DNA of 23,185 nucleotides from BOG-908 sp964242595 (GTDB lineage Bacteria > Pseudomonadota > Alphaproteobacteria > Acetobacterales > Acetobacteraceae). The stretch spans positions 1-23,185 of the forward strand of contig CAXTBC010000062.1 of NCBI GenBank assembly GCA_964242595.1, given 5' to 3'. The notes below the pieces were generated by a model, which saw nothing but the letters and a program-made list of their open reading frames with translations, was not told the origin of the DNA and made no database searches. The translations under genes and the position numbers were made by a program. Numbering within the stretch: the first letter of the stretch is position 1; each line of letters begins with the position of its first letter. Below are positions 1 through 7,242 of this stretch, in pieces.

Positions 1-346
1 GCAGCGCCTTGCCGACCACGAACTTGGTCTGCGGCAGCACGCCCTCGGCGGCATCCACCAGCACGATGGCGCCGTCCACCATGTTGAGGATGCGCTCCAC
101 CTCGCCGCCGAAATCGGCGTGGCCAGGGGTGTCGACGATGTTGATGCGCGTCTCCTGCCACACGACACTGGCGCACTTGGCCAGGATGGTGATGCCGCGC
201 TCCTTTTCCAGGTCGTTGCGGTCGAGCGCGCGTTCGACGACGGCCTGGTGCTCGCGGTAGGCGCCGGACTGCTTCAGCAACTGGTCCACCAGCGTCGTCT
301 TGCCGTGGTCCACGTGGGCGATGATGGCGATGTTGCGGATGTCCAT
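1..346 (-). CDS. typA: GTPase BipA/TypA, N-terminal part (cut by window edge)
   Basis: This is the first ~115 residues of a translational GTPase of the BipA/TypA family, a ribosome-associated relative of EF-G that helps 50S assembly and stress adaptation. The G1 P-loop AHVDHGKT is at residues 10-17, the G2 RGIT at 50-53 and the G3 DTPGH at 72-76. The opening MDIRNIAIIAHVDHGKTTLV and the following QLLKQSGAYREHQ are characteristic of BipA rather than LepA or EF-G. The start is taken as the ATG at 346; a GTG four codons upstream is possible, but family members usually begin at this Met. No strong Shine-Dalgarno is visible. The 3' part lies outside the window. Confidence 0.93.
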   Translation of the reverse strand, partial: MDIRNIAIIAHVDHGKTTLVDQLLKQSGAYREHQAVVERALDRNDLEKERGITILAKCASVVWQETRINIVDTPGHADFGGEVERILNMVDGAIVLVDAAEGVLPQTKFVVGKAL

Positions 347-394
347 GGGGCACTTCACGTTCAGAGTTCGGGGCGAGAGATCAGGGAGCGGCGC

Positions 395-428
395 ATACGA
401 AAAGGGCCTGACGACCTGTCAGACCCTT
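395..428 (-). terminator. Rho-independent terminator after the secreted-protein gene
   Basis: An 11-bp stem (402-412 with 418-428) closes a 5-nt loop. Read on the minus strand it is followed by TTTTCGT. The single imperfect pair is a G-U wobble on the minus strand but a C/A mismatch on the plus strand, which supports minus-strand use. It lies ~115 bp after the stop of the 544-1392 gene and before typA, so it probably separates these two transcripts. Confidence 0.7.
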
Positions 429-543
429 GGCGGAACCACGTTGGCGGAGAGATAGGCGCGTTGTCTCGCAGATGCGAGAAAAAACCGCCGCTGGGAGGCC
501 GCCGAATGGCAGGGCTGCACGCGGCAGCCCTGTCCGCCAGGCG

Positions 544-1392
544 CTACTTGGCGCCGCCGGCGCTGTCCACGGTGCCGGTGCCGGCCGGGCCGCCGCCCAC
601 GCGCGCTCCGGCAGTGTTGCCGCCAGGGGCCGGGCCGGCGCCGCTCGGCGCCATGATGGCGCTTGTCGGCGTGCCGTTGCCGTTCGGAGCGCCGCCTGGC
701 TGGTTCGCCGGCACGAAACTGCTGGAGCTGGACGTCGACGAGGAGGTCGTCACGCCGCCCGGCGGCGTCGCGCTGTCCTGGCTGCCGCTGCTATGAGCCG
801 CGCTACCGCTGAAGCCGCCGCCATTGGGCGCGCTTTGCAGCGCCACCCGGACGGCCGCACGGGCGCCCTTTACGTCGCCATGACCTAGCGCCTGGCGGGC
901 TTGGCTCACCTGCTGCACCACCGGGCCCTGGTCGGGCTGGTTGGCGCTGTCCGCCGGCGTGCTGCGGTCCAGCAGGCGCGTCTCGGCCATCTCGAGCGCC
1001 TGTTGCGCCTCGCCGGTGTGATGCGTGCGCAGCGCGCGGTCGGCATCGCGCAGGTAGTTCCACGGGCCGGCGTTCGAGCCGCCCTTGGGAGCCGGAAAGT
1101 GCGGCGCGATCGCCGAGTGGCTGTCGGCCGCGTCGATGTTGCTTGCCTTGGCAGAGGCCGGGCCGCTTTCCCCGGTGCCGGGCTCGTGGGCGGACGTGCC
1201 GCCGGAAACGGCCGCGAAGTGGTGGTGGTGGTGCTTCGGCGGCGCTGCCTGGTCGGTCGGCGCGGCGGCAGGGGGCGTCGGCGTCGCGGTGTCGGCCGGA
1301 GGTGCCGTGTCCGGCGCCGCTGTCTGGGCGAAGGCGGCCGGCATGAAGGCCAGGCCGAACAACGTGGCGGAAGCCAGAAGAGTCGTACGCAT
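544..1392 (-). CDS. Secreted low-complexity hypothetical protein with His run
   Basis: A 282-residue protein of unknown function. Residues 1-22 are a clear Sec signal peptide (basic MR, hydrophobic core, AFA cleavage site before QT). Then comes an Ala/Pro/Thr-rich stretch, a five-His run at about residues 54-58, and a middle segment (about 105-190) that looks folded and mostly helical (WNYLRDADRALRTHHTGEA, ALEMAETRLLDRST, VQQVSQARQALGHGDVKGA). The last ~90 residues are Gly/Ser/Pro/Asn-rich and probably disordered. The helical segment resembles small periplasmic proteins with alternating charged helices, but I cannot name a family. GGAG lies ~13 nt before the ATG. A terminator follows on the same strand. 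The His run could bind metal; that is only a guess. Confidence 0.8.
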   Translation of the reverse strand: MRTTLLASATLFGLAFMPAAFAQTAAPDTAPPADTATPTPPAAAPTDQAAPPKHHHHHFAAVSGGTSAHEPGTGESGPASAKASNIDAADSHSAIAPHFPAPKGGSNAGPWNYLRDADRALRTHHTGEAQQALEMAETRLLDRSTPADSANQPDQGPVVQQVSQARQALGHGDVKGARAAVRVALQSAPNGGGFSGSAAHSSGSQDSATPPGGVTTSSSTSSSSSFVPANQPGGAPNGNGTPTSAIMAPSGAGPAPGGNTAGARVGGGPAGTGTVDSAGGAK

Positions 1393-1458
1393 GATAGAGA
1401 GTCTCCAAATGGATGGCGCGCGAGGCGCGACGGTTCGGCCAAGTCAACGGAAGAAAAC

Positions 1459-1569
1459 GTAGGCAGTTCTATTCTGAAAAAAAGAACCTGTCGGGTTCCA
1501 CCGCCAAGCGAGCGACAGCGAGTCAAGGTCTTTTGCTTCTTTTCTTCAGAGAAGAAAGGCTTTGCTTAC
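1459..1569. repeat. Dispersed palindromic-arm element, copy A (variant)
   Basis: A two-armed copy of the AT-rich element seen six times in this window. One arm is GTTCTATTCTGAAAAAAAGA with CTGTCGGG inside it. The other is GCGACAGCG, then TCTTTTGCTTCTTTTCTTCA and GAGAAGAAAGGC. Relative to the copy at 21072 the left arm has lost the inner AAAAAACTTTTGCTC palindrome. The outer end overlaps the TAA stop of truA (1566-1568). It separates truA from the start of the secreted-protein gene. Confidence 0.75.
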
Positions 1570-2333
1570 TTGGCGTCCGCACAAAACGGGTCAGCCGCGT
1601 AACGCACTTGCGTCAAATACAACCCGTCCGCCGGCGCCGTAGCCCCTGCTGCAGCCCGGTCAAGCGCCAGCAGGGCCCGGCCTACATCCTGCGGCTGCCA
1701 CCTTCCCTCGCCCACCAGTCGTAGCGTGCCCACCATGTTGCGCACCTGGTGGTGCAGGAAGCTGCGCGCCTCGGCCACCACCTCCACCAGCTCGCCGATG
1801 CGGCCCACGCGCAGCACGTCCAAAGTACGCAGCGGCGAGCTGGCCTGGCAGGCGGCCGCACGGAACGAGGTGAAGTCGTGCCGGCCCAGCAGCAAGTCCG
1901 CGCCTGCCTGCATGGCGGCCACGTCCAGCGGGCGCGGCAGGTGCCAGGCGCGGTGGGCCAGCAGGGCCGCGCGCGCCGGCCGGTTGAGGATGCGGTAGAG
2001 ATAGGCGCGCCCGGACGCGGAGAAGCGGGCGCTCCATTCGGCCGGCACCACGGCCGCCTGGAGCACGCAGACCGGGTGCGGCTTGAGGTGGTAGTTCAGC
2101 GCGGCCAGCAGCTGCGCGGGCGCCATGGGGCGCTCCAGGTCCACATGCGCCACCTGACCGCTGGCGTGCACGCCGGAATCGGTGCGGCCGGCCGCCACGC
2201 TGGCCACCGGCCCGCCGGCAAGCCGGCCCACGGCGGCTTCCAGCACGGCTTGCACGGAGGGACCGGTCGGTTGGCGCTGCCAGCCGAGGTAACGCGTGCC
2301 GTCGTATTCCAGCTTAAGCGCCCAGCGCGTCAC
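1566..2333 (-). CDS. truA: tRNA pseudouridine(38-40) synthase TruA
   Basis: TruA converts U38-U40 of the tRNA anticodon arm to pseudouridine. The family signature is complete: LEYDGTRYLGWQRQ near the N terminus, catalytic Asp52 in GRTDSGVHA, and the C-terminal FLHHQVRNMVGTL segment. The chosen GTG start at 2333 overlaps the fmt stop as GTGA, the usual sign of translational coupling, and gives 255 residues, a normal length. A GTG seven codons upstream (2354) is possible but would add residues inside fmt that the family lacks. It is the last gene of def-fmt-truA. Its TAA stop lies in the outer end of a repeat element. Confidence 0.95.
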   Translation of the reverse strand: MTRWALKLEYDGTRYLGWQRQPTGPSVQAVLEAAVGRLAGGPVASVAAGRTDSGVHASGQVAHVDLERPMAPAQLLAALNYHLKPHPVCVLQAAVVPAEWSARFSASGRAYLYRILNRPARAALLAHRAWHLPRPLDVAAMQAGADLLLGRHDFTSFRAAACQASSPLRTLDVLRVGRIGELVEVVAEARSFLHHQVRNMVGTLRLVGEGRWQPQDVGRALLALDRAAAGATAPADGLYLTQVRYAADPFCADAK

Positions 2334-3238
2334 GCGAGCGTCAGGTCCTGCCACCCCGGCCCGCCGCGCAGGAACGCAGCGCCGTCGGAGGCAGGCCGGC
2401 CGGCGCGCTGCACCCGCAACAGCCGCAGCGCGCCGGTGCCGCAGGCCACCGTGAAGGCCGCGTCCAGCACCCGGCCGGGCGCGCCCGCGCCCTCGACCGG
2501 TTCGGCGTCGATCACCTTCAACACCTCGCCGCCGCCGAGCAGCGCGAAGGTGCCTGGCCAGGGAGTGAGCGCGCGCACTTGCCGGTCCAGCGCGGCGGCG
2601 TCGCGCGCGAACTCCAGCCTACCATCGGCGCGGCCCAGCTTGGGCGCGTAAGTCACGCCGGTTTCGGGCTGAGGGATCGGCGCGGGCTGCTCGGCCAACG
2701 CCCGCACAACCAGGCCGGCCCCCAACTCCGCCAGGCTGCCGAACAGGTCAGGCGTGGTGGCACGCGGCCCGATCGGCAGAGCCTGACGCAGCAGCATGGC
2801 GCCGGTGTCCAGCCCCTGATCCATCTGCATGATGGTGATGCCGGTTTCCGCGTCGCCGGCCAGCACGGCGGCGTGGATCGGGGCGGCGCCGCGCCAGCGC
2901 GGCAGCAGGCTGGCGTGGATGTTCAGGCAGCCCAGGCGCGGGGCGGCCAGCATCTCCGGCGGCAGGATCAGCCCGTAGGCGGCCACCACGGCGGCGTCCA
3001 AGCCGAGAGCGGCGAACGCGGCATGCTCGGCGGCATCCCGCCTTACCCGCGCCGGCGTGCGCACCGGGATGCCCATCGCGTCGGCCGCCACGTGCACCGC
3101 GCAGCGGGTGAGCGCCTGGCCGCGGTTGGCCGGCCGTGGCGGCTGGCAATAGGCGGCCACGATCTCGTGTCCGCCCCCAGCCAAGGCGTGCAGCGCCGGC
3201 ACCGCAAAGGCGGGAGTGCCCAGGAAGGCCAGCCTCAT
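2330..3238 (-). CDS. fmt: Methionyl-tRNA formyltransferase
   Basis: Formylates the methionine on initiator tRNA using 10-formyl-tetrahydrofolate. The protein has 302 residues, a standard length. Catalytic residues are visible as Asn106 and His108 in LNIHASLLPRWRGAAPI and Asp144 in MDQGLDTGAM. The N-terminal Rossmann start MRLAFLGTPAFAVPAL is typical, and the C-terminal OB-type tRNA-binding domain begins around residue 205 (GRLEFARDAAALDRQVRAL). The loop that usually reads QPDRPAGRG is CQPPRPANRG here, a mild variation. It starts 10 bp after the def stop and overlaps truA by 4 bp, so the three genes form one transcription unit. Confidence 0.96.
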   Translation of the reverse strand: MRLAFLGTPAFAVPALHALAGGGHEIVAAYCQPPRPANRGQALTRCAVHVAADAMGIPVRTPARVRRDAAEHAAFAALGLDAAVVAAYGLILPPEMLAAPRLGCLNIHASLLPRWRGAAPIHAAVLAGDAETGITIMQMDQGLDTGAMLLRQALPIGPRATTPDLFGSLAELGAGLVVRALAEQPAPIPQPETGVTYAPKLGRADGRLEFARDAAALDRQVRALTPWPGTFALLGGGEVLKVIDAEPVEGAGAPGRVLDAAFTVACGTGALRLLRVQRAGRPASDGAAFLRGGPGWQDLTLA

Positions 3239-3248
3239 GGCGCCCGCT

Positions 3249-3779
3249 TCACGACATGCGCGCCAGCTTCTGTTCCTTGGCCAGCTTGCGCATCAGCATG
3301 TTGCGCTTCAGCACGGACAGGTGATCGACGAACAGCACGCCGTCCAGGTGGTCGAGCTCGTGCTGCAGGCAGGCGGCCAGCAGCCCGTCGGCATCCACCT
3401 CGCGACGCTTGCCGTCCAGCTCGGTGTAGCCCACCCGCACCTCGGCGGGGCGCGAGACGTCGGCGTACTGGTTGGGGATCGACAGGCAGCCCTCCTCGCG
3501 CACCGCCCATGCCTCGCTCACGCGCAGGATCTCCGGGTTGATCAGCACCATCGGCGCGCGCGTCTCGCCGGTCATCAGGTCGATCACCGCAAGGCGCAGG
3601 CCGACATCCACTTGCGGCGCGGCCAAGCCGATTCCGGGGGCCTTGTACATCGCCTCGAACATGCGGGGCACCAACAGGCGGACCCGGTCCATGTCCTCGG
3701 GCCTGACGGCGCGGGCCTTGGTCTTGAGCGATTTGTGCGGGGCCACAAGGATGGGCAGTTGCGTGTCGGTCTCGTCCAT
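3249..3779 (-). CDS. def: Peptide deformylase (type I)
   Basis: Removes the formyl group from nascent N-terminal methionine; metal-dependent (usually iron). All three family motifs are present: GIGLAAPQ (49-56), EGCLS with metal-ligand Cys98, and HELDH (140-144) giving the two His ligands and catalytic Glu. I chose the ATG at 3779 (MDETDTQLPILVAPH), giving 176 residues, the normal size. The frame stays open upstream to about 3986, but that extension would translate the repeat element at 3811-3943 and has no deformylase homology, so a longer start would be an annotation error. First gene of the def-fmt-truA operon, matching its role of undoing what Fmt does. Confidence 0.96.
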   Translation of the reverse strand: MDETDTQLPILVAPHKSLKTKARAVRPEDMDRVRLLVPRMFEAMYKAPGIGLAAPQVDVGLRLAVIDLMTGETRAPMVLINPEILRVSEAWAVREEGCLSIPNQYADVSRPAEVRVGYTELDGKRREVDADGLLAACLQHELDHLDGVLFVDHLSVLKRNMLMRKLAKEQKLARMS

Positions 3780-3810
3780 CGGCGGCGTTTCAGCGGAATG
3801 GTAGGAGGAA

Positions 3811-3943
3811 GGCAAGCAAGGCCTTCTTTTTCGAGAAAAAGAAGCAAAAAGCTTTATCCCTCTGGCGCGGCTCTCTCCGGGCACACCCGACAGGGAGCAA
3901 AAGCTTTTTGGTTCTTTTTCTCGAAAAAGAACTGCTTGCTTAC
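3811..3943. repeat. Dispersed palindromic-arm element, copy B (full)
   Basis: A complete copy with two inverted arms. The left arm is GGCAAGCAAGGCC, then TTCTTTTTCGAGAAAAAGAA, then GCAAAAAGCTTT. The core contains ACCCGACAGGGAG. The right arm is GCAAAAGCTTTTTGG, then TTCTTTTTCTCGAAAAAGAA, then CTGCTTGCTTAC. Each arm contains its own perfect palindrome and the arms also pair with each other. The right outer end provides the TAA stop of the b561 gene. Any transcript crossing it in either direction would contain hairpins followed by U-rich tracts. Confidence 0.85.
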
Positions 3944-4542
3944 TCACTTCCCGGCAGCATCCGCTGCAGCTCCCTTTGCCGGTCAAGCAACTGGTGCTTC
4001 AGCGCGCCTGTCACGTGCAAGGCCACCAGCGCCAGCAGCACCCAGCCCAGCACGCCGTGCGCCTGGGAGAACACGCTGTGGATCCGCTCCTTCGTGGCCG
4101 GGTCGGCGTCCTTGATGAAGCCGATGCGGAACCACGGGATCACCCCGTACAAATACAGCGGGTTGGTCGCGGCCTGCTTCCAGGCGCTGTCGTGGATCCA
4201 GCCGGTCAGCGGCATCAGGAAGATCAACCCGTACAGGCTGTAATGCGCGGCGTGCGCCAGCGCGCGCTCCCAGGCGCGGTAGTGCGCCGGCATCGGCGGC
4301 GGCGGGTTGGCGTAGCGCCACAGCAGACGCATGATGGCCAGCCCCAGCACGGTCAGGCCGATCGACTTGTGCAGGTTGATCATCGGCCGCTCGGCCGATT
4401 TAGGCAGGCTGTCCACCGTCCAGATGATCAGGAAGTTGGCCGCGATGCCCAGCGCCACTAGCCAGTGGAACGCCATGGCCAGCCGCGTGTAGCGCGCCAC
4501 GGGGGCGGCATGTGCCGCGTCGGGGAAGGTGGTTGCCGACAA
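3940..4542 (-). CDS. Cytochrome b561
   Basis: A di-haem membrane cytochrome of the bacterial b561 family, moving electrons within the inner membrane, probably from quinol. Four transmembrane segments fit: AFHWLVALGIAANFLIIW, SIGLTVLGLAIMRLLW, HYSLYGLIFLMPLTGW and VLGWVLLALVALHVTGAL. Candidate haem ligands are His26 (FHW), His58 (NLHKS), a His near 100 and the C-terminal His residues around HGVLGW and LHVTGALKHQ. I chose the TTG at 4542 because AGGAG lies 7 nt upstream. Another TTG at 4584 has no Shine-Dalgarno and would add 14 Arg-rich residues. The protein has 200 residues, close to the family norm. It is divergent from the glycosyltransferase and followed by a repeat element. Confidence 0.9.
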   Translation of the reverse strand: MSATTFPDAAHAAPVARYTRLAMAFHWLVALGIAANFLIIWTVDSLPKSAERPMINLHKSIGLTVLGLAIMRLLWRYANPPPPMPAHYRAWERALAHAAHYSLYGLIFLMPLTGWIHDSAWKQAATNPLYLYGVIPWFRIGFIKDADPATKERIHSVFSQAHGVLGWVLLALVALHVTGALKHQLLDRQRELQRMLPGSE

Positions 4543-4633
4543 GCGTGCTCTCCTGATGGCGCGCGCGTGCGCCGCGTTGCACAATGTTTAGGCCGCCCGG
4601 CGATGCACCGGACGGGTGCCGCGCCACATTCGC

Positions 4634-6118
4634 ATGGAGCCGACGTTCACCCAAGCCCGGACACACGCCGTGAGCCAAACCCTCGACCAGGCCTTCCGCG
4701 CGGCCTCCCCCCGCCGCGCGCCGCCGCCCACCCCAGCCGTCAGCGTGCTGATCCACGGCGCGGTGCTGCTGCTGTGGCTGGTCCTGCTGGCGCGCGCCTT
4801 CGGCGGTGGCGGCGTGGCCGCCTGGTCCACCGGGGTGGTCTATGTCAGCTACGACACGGTGCTGCTCGGCTTCGTGGCCTGGCAGACCTGGCGCCTGCTG
4901 CGCCCTGCGGCCGCACCCGCGGCAGGCCTGGCGCAGGTCAGCCTGGGCGTGATCGTGGCCGCGCACAACGAGGCGGGCATCCTGCCGCGCACCCTGGCCG
5001 CCCTGTTCGCCCAGCAGGACCCGCCGGACCAGATCGTGGTGGCCGATGACGGCTCGGTGGACGGTACCGCGGCACTGCTGGCCGGCTTCGGCCTGGCCCC
5101 GCCGCCGCCGGGCAGTCTCAGCGCGCCCGCGCCGGCCCACCCCAGCCTGCGCTGGCTCCGCCTGCCGCATGGCGGCAAGGCCCGTGCGCTGAACCAGGCG
5201 ATCGGCCTGGTGCAGACCGACGTGCTGCTGACGGTGGACGCCGACACGCTGCTGCATCCCGGCGCCATCGCCGCCATGCGCCAGGCGTTCATGGCCGACC
5301 CGGCGCTGGTGGCCGCCACCGGCGTGCTGACCCCGCTATGCGGCCCAGGTGCGGCCGGCCGCTTCTTCGAGTGGTTCCAGACCTACGAGTACATACGCAA
5401 CTTCCTCTCCCGCTACGCCTGGAGCCGGCTGGACAGCCTGCTGCTGATCTCCGGCGCCTTCGCCGGCTTCCGTCGCGCGGCGCTGACCGAGGTGGGCGGC
5501 TTCGATGCCGATTGCCTGGTGGAGGATTACGAGCTGATCCACCGCCTGCTGCGCTTTTCGGCCCAACGCGAGCGCGGCTGGCACACCGCCGTGCTGGGCC
5601 GCGCCCGCGCGGCCACCGACGCGCCGGCCACCGCCGGCGCCTTTTTGCGCCAGCGCCGCCGCTGGTTCGGCGGCTTCCTGCAGACCCAGTTGTGGTACCG
5701 CGACATGGTGGGCAACCGGCGCTACGGCTGGCTCGGCCTGGCCATGCTGCCGGTGAAGGCCGCCGACACGCTGCAGCCGGTCTACGGCCTGACCGCCATC
5801 GGGCTGCTGTTCTGGTTCCTGGCCACCGGCCAGTTTGCCGTGCTGGTGCCGGCCGCCGGCATCATGGTGGCCAAGATCGTCATCGACCTCGCCTTCCATG
5901 TATGGTCCGTCGTGCTCTACCGCCACTGGACGGGCGACGACCGCAGCACCAGCCTGCTGCACGCGTTGCTGGCTGCACTGGCCGAGCCGTTCACCTTCCA
6001 GGTGTTCCGCCATGCCGGCGCGGCCCTGGGTTGGTGGGTGTTCCTGACCGGGCAGCGGGGCTGGGGCACGCAGAGCCGGTTCGCCGGCGCCCCCGTGCCA
6101 GGCCCGGGCCGCCCGTAA
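4634..6118 (+). CDS. Membrane family-2 glycosyltransferase (processive type)
   Basis: A GT-A-fold glycosyltransferase fixed in the inner membrane, built like polysaccharide synthases (PgaC, NodC and cellulose-synthase relatives). Two N-terminal membrane segments (about residues 35-85) are followed by the catalytic domain: VIVAAHNEAG near 110, VVADDGSVDGT near 137, VDADT near 201, the acceptor-site EDYELIHRLL near 297, and QRRRWFGGF near 339, the Q-x-x-R-W motif of processive enzymes. Three or four C-terminal membrane helices follow. The sugar and polymer cannot be told from sequence, and no polymer-specific partner gene (deacetylase, export porin, c-di-GMP effector) is adjacent. The start is uncertain: ATG 4634 is used, a GTG at 4616 and one at 4672 are alternatives, and none has a good Shine-Dalgarno. 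Confidence 0.88.
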   Translation: MEPTFTQARTHAVSQTLDQAFRAASPRRAPPPTPAVSVLIHGAVLLLWLVLLARAFGGGGVAAWSTGVVYVSYDTVLLGFVAWQTWRLLRPAAAPAAGLAQVSLGVIVAAHNEAGILPRTLAALFAQQDPPDQIVVADDGSVDGTAALLAGFGLAPPPPGSLSAPAPAHPSLRWLRLPHGGKARALNQAIGLVQTDVLLTVDADTLLHPGAIAAMRQAFMADPALVAATGVLTPLCGPGAAGRFFEWFQTYEYIRNFLSRYAWSRLDSLLLISGAFAGFRRAALTEVGGFDADCLVEDYELIHRLLRFSAQRERGWHTAVLGRARAATDAPATAGAFLRQRRRWFGGFLQTQLWYRDMVGNRRYGWLGLAMLPVKAADTLQPVYGLTAIGLLFWFLATGQFAVLVPAAGIMVAKIVIDLAFHVWSVVLYRHWTGDDRSTSLLHALLAALAEPFTFQVFRHAGAALGWWVFLTGQRGWGTQSRFAGAPVPGPGRP

Positions 6119-6185
6119 GGCGTTCACCCGAGGGTAACCTTCCTGTGGTGTTCTGGCCGTGACCTAGCCGGGAGCCAGATACGCC

Positions 6186-7232
6186 ATGCCGTCCAGCCTG
6201 TCCCGCCTTCTCCTGCGGACCGCGGCGGCGCCGGCGCTGCTGCTGTGCTGGGCGGTGGCGGCCCAGGCCGTCGAGGGTGCGTTCACGCCGCCGCCGGACC
6301 TCGCCGCCCGGCAGTCGCCCTACCGCCGTCCCGCCGCAATCCCCTACCCCGAGGCCAATCCCTACACCCAGGCCGGCGCCCTGCTCGGCCGCACCCTGTT
6401 TTTCGACGCGCGGCTGTCCGGCTCCGGCTCGCTCGCCTGTGCCAACTGCCACAACCCCTCCTTCGGGTGGGAGGACGGGCTGCAACTCGGCCACGGCGCC
6501 GGCCTGCGGGACCTGCCGCGCCACAGCCCCAGCCTGCTGAACGGCGCCTGGGGCCAGCGTTTCTTCTGGGACGGGCGGGCACCCACGCTGGAGGCGCAAG
6601 CGCTGGGCCCGATGGGCAACCCACGCGAGATGGGCGCGGACCTGACCTCGTTGCCGGCCAAGCTCTCCGCCATCGGCGGCTACGCGCCGCTGTTCGACCG
6701 CGCGTTCCCCGGCCAGGGCATCACGCTGGCCACCCTCACCAAGGCGCTGGCGGTGTTCGAGCGCAGCCTGGCCAGCGGCACCACCCCGTTCGACGCGTGG
6801 CTGGCCGGTGACGAGGCGGCGATCCCGGACAGCGCCAAGCACGGTTTCCTGCTGTTCACTGGCAAGGCAGCGTGCAGCACGTGCCACACCGGCTGGGCGT
6901 TCACCGACGGCCGGCTGCACGATATCGGGCTGCCAGGGGCCGACCGCGGCCGGCCCGCCGACACCGCCGCGCCCAGGGAGGGCGAGGCGGGCTTCAAGAC
7001 GCCCACGCTCCGCAACGTCGGCCGGCGCGCGCCCTACATGCATGACGGCTCGCTGCCCAGCCTGGAGGCGGTGCTCACGCATTACCGCTCCGGCGGCCAG
7101 CAGCGGCCGGGCCTGTCGCCGCTGATGCGCCCGCTCGACATCACCGACGACCAGGCGGCCGACATCATCGCGTTCCTGCGCAGCCTGTCCGAGCCGGCGC
7201 GCAGCTTTCCCACCCCCACCTTGCCGCAATAA
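6186..7232 (+). CDS. Di-haem cytochrome c peroxidase (CcpA/MauG family)
   Basis: A periplasmic di-haem peroxidase expected to reduce hydrogen peroxide with electrons from small c-type cytochromes. A signal peptide ends around AAQA (residue ~27). Two c-haem sites are visible: CANCH at residues 85-89 and CSTCH at 230-234. Family blocks FFWDGRAPTLEAQA, GPMGNPREMG and TPTLRNVGRRAPYMHDGS are all present. The length of 348 residues is normal. MauG is a close relative with a different job, but no methylamine dehydrogenase genes are near, so peroxidase is the default. GGGAG lies 11 nt before the ATG. The chemotaxis receptor gene begins 10 bp after the stop, which suggests co-transcription. Confidence 0.93.
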   Translation: MPSSLSRLLLRTAAAPALLLCWAVAAQAVEGAFTPPPDLAARQSPYRRPAAIPYPEANPYTQAGALLGRTLFFDARLSGSGSLACANCHNPSFGWEDGLQLGHGAGLRDLPRHSPSLLNGAWGQRFFWDGRAPTLEAQALGPMGNPREMGADLTSLPAKLSAIGGYAPLFDRAFPGQGITLATLTKALAVFERSLASGTTPFDAWLAGDEAAIPDSAKHGFLLFTGKAACSTCHTGWAFTDGRLHDIGLPGADRGRPADTAAPREGEAGFKTPTLRNVGRRAPYMHDGSLPSLEAVLTHYRSGGQQRPGLSPLMRPLDITDDQAADIIAFLRSLSEPARSFPTPTLPQ

Positions 7233-7242
7233 GGCGCACGCC

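Noticed and set aside
1206..1235. Five-His run in the secreted protein looking like an engineered tag
   Set aside because: It is internal, in a natural Pro-rich context, and no vector-like sequence is nearby.
2334..2354. Upstream GTG start for truA
   Set aside because: The GTGA overlap at 2330-2333 matches family length and gives coupled translation; the longer form adds residues not expected in TruA.
4543..4584. Upstream TTG start for the b561 gene
   Set aside because: No Shine-Dalgarno precedes it, while AGGAG stands 7 nt before the TTG at 4542.
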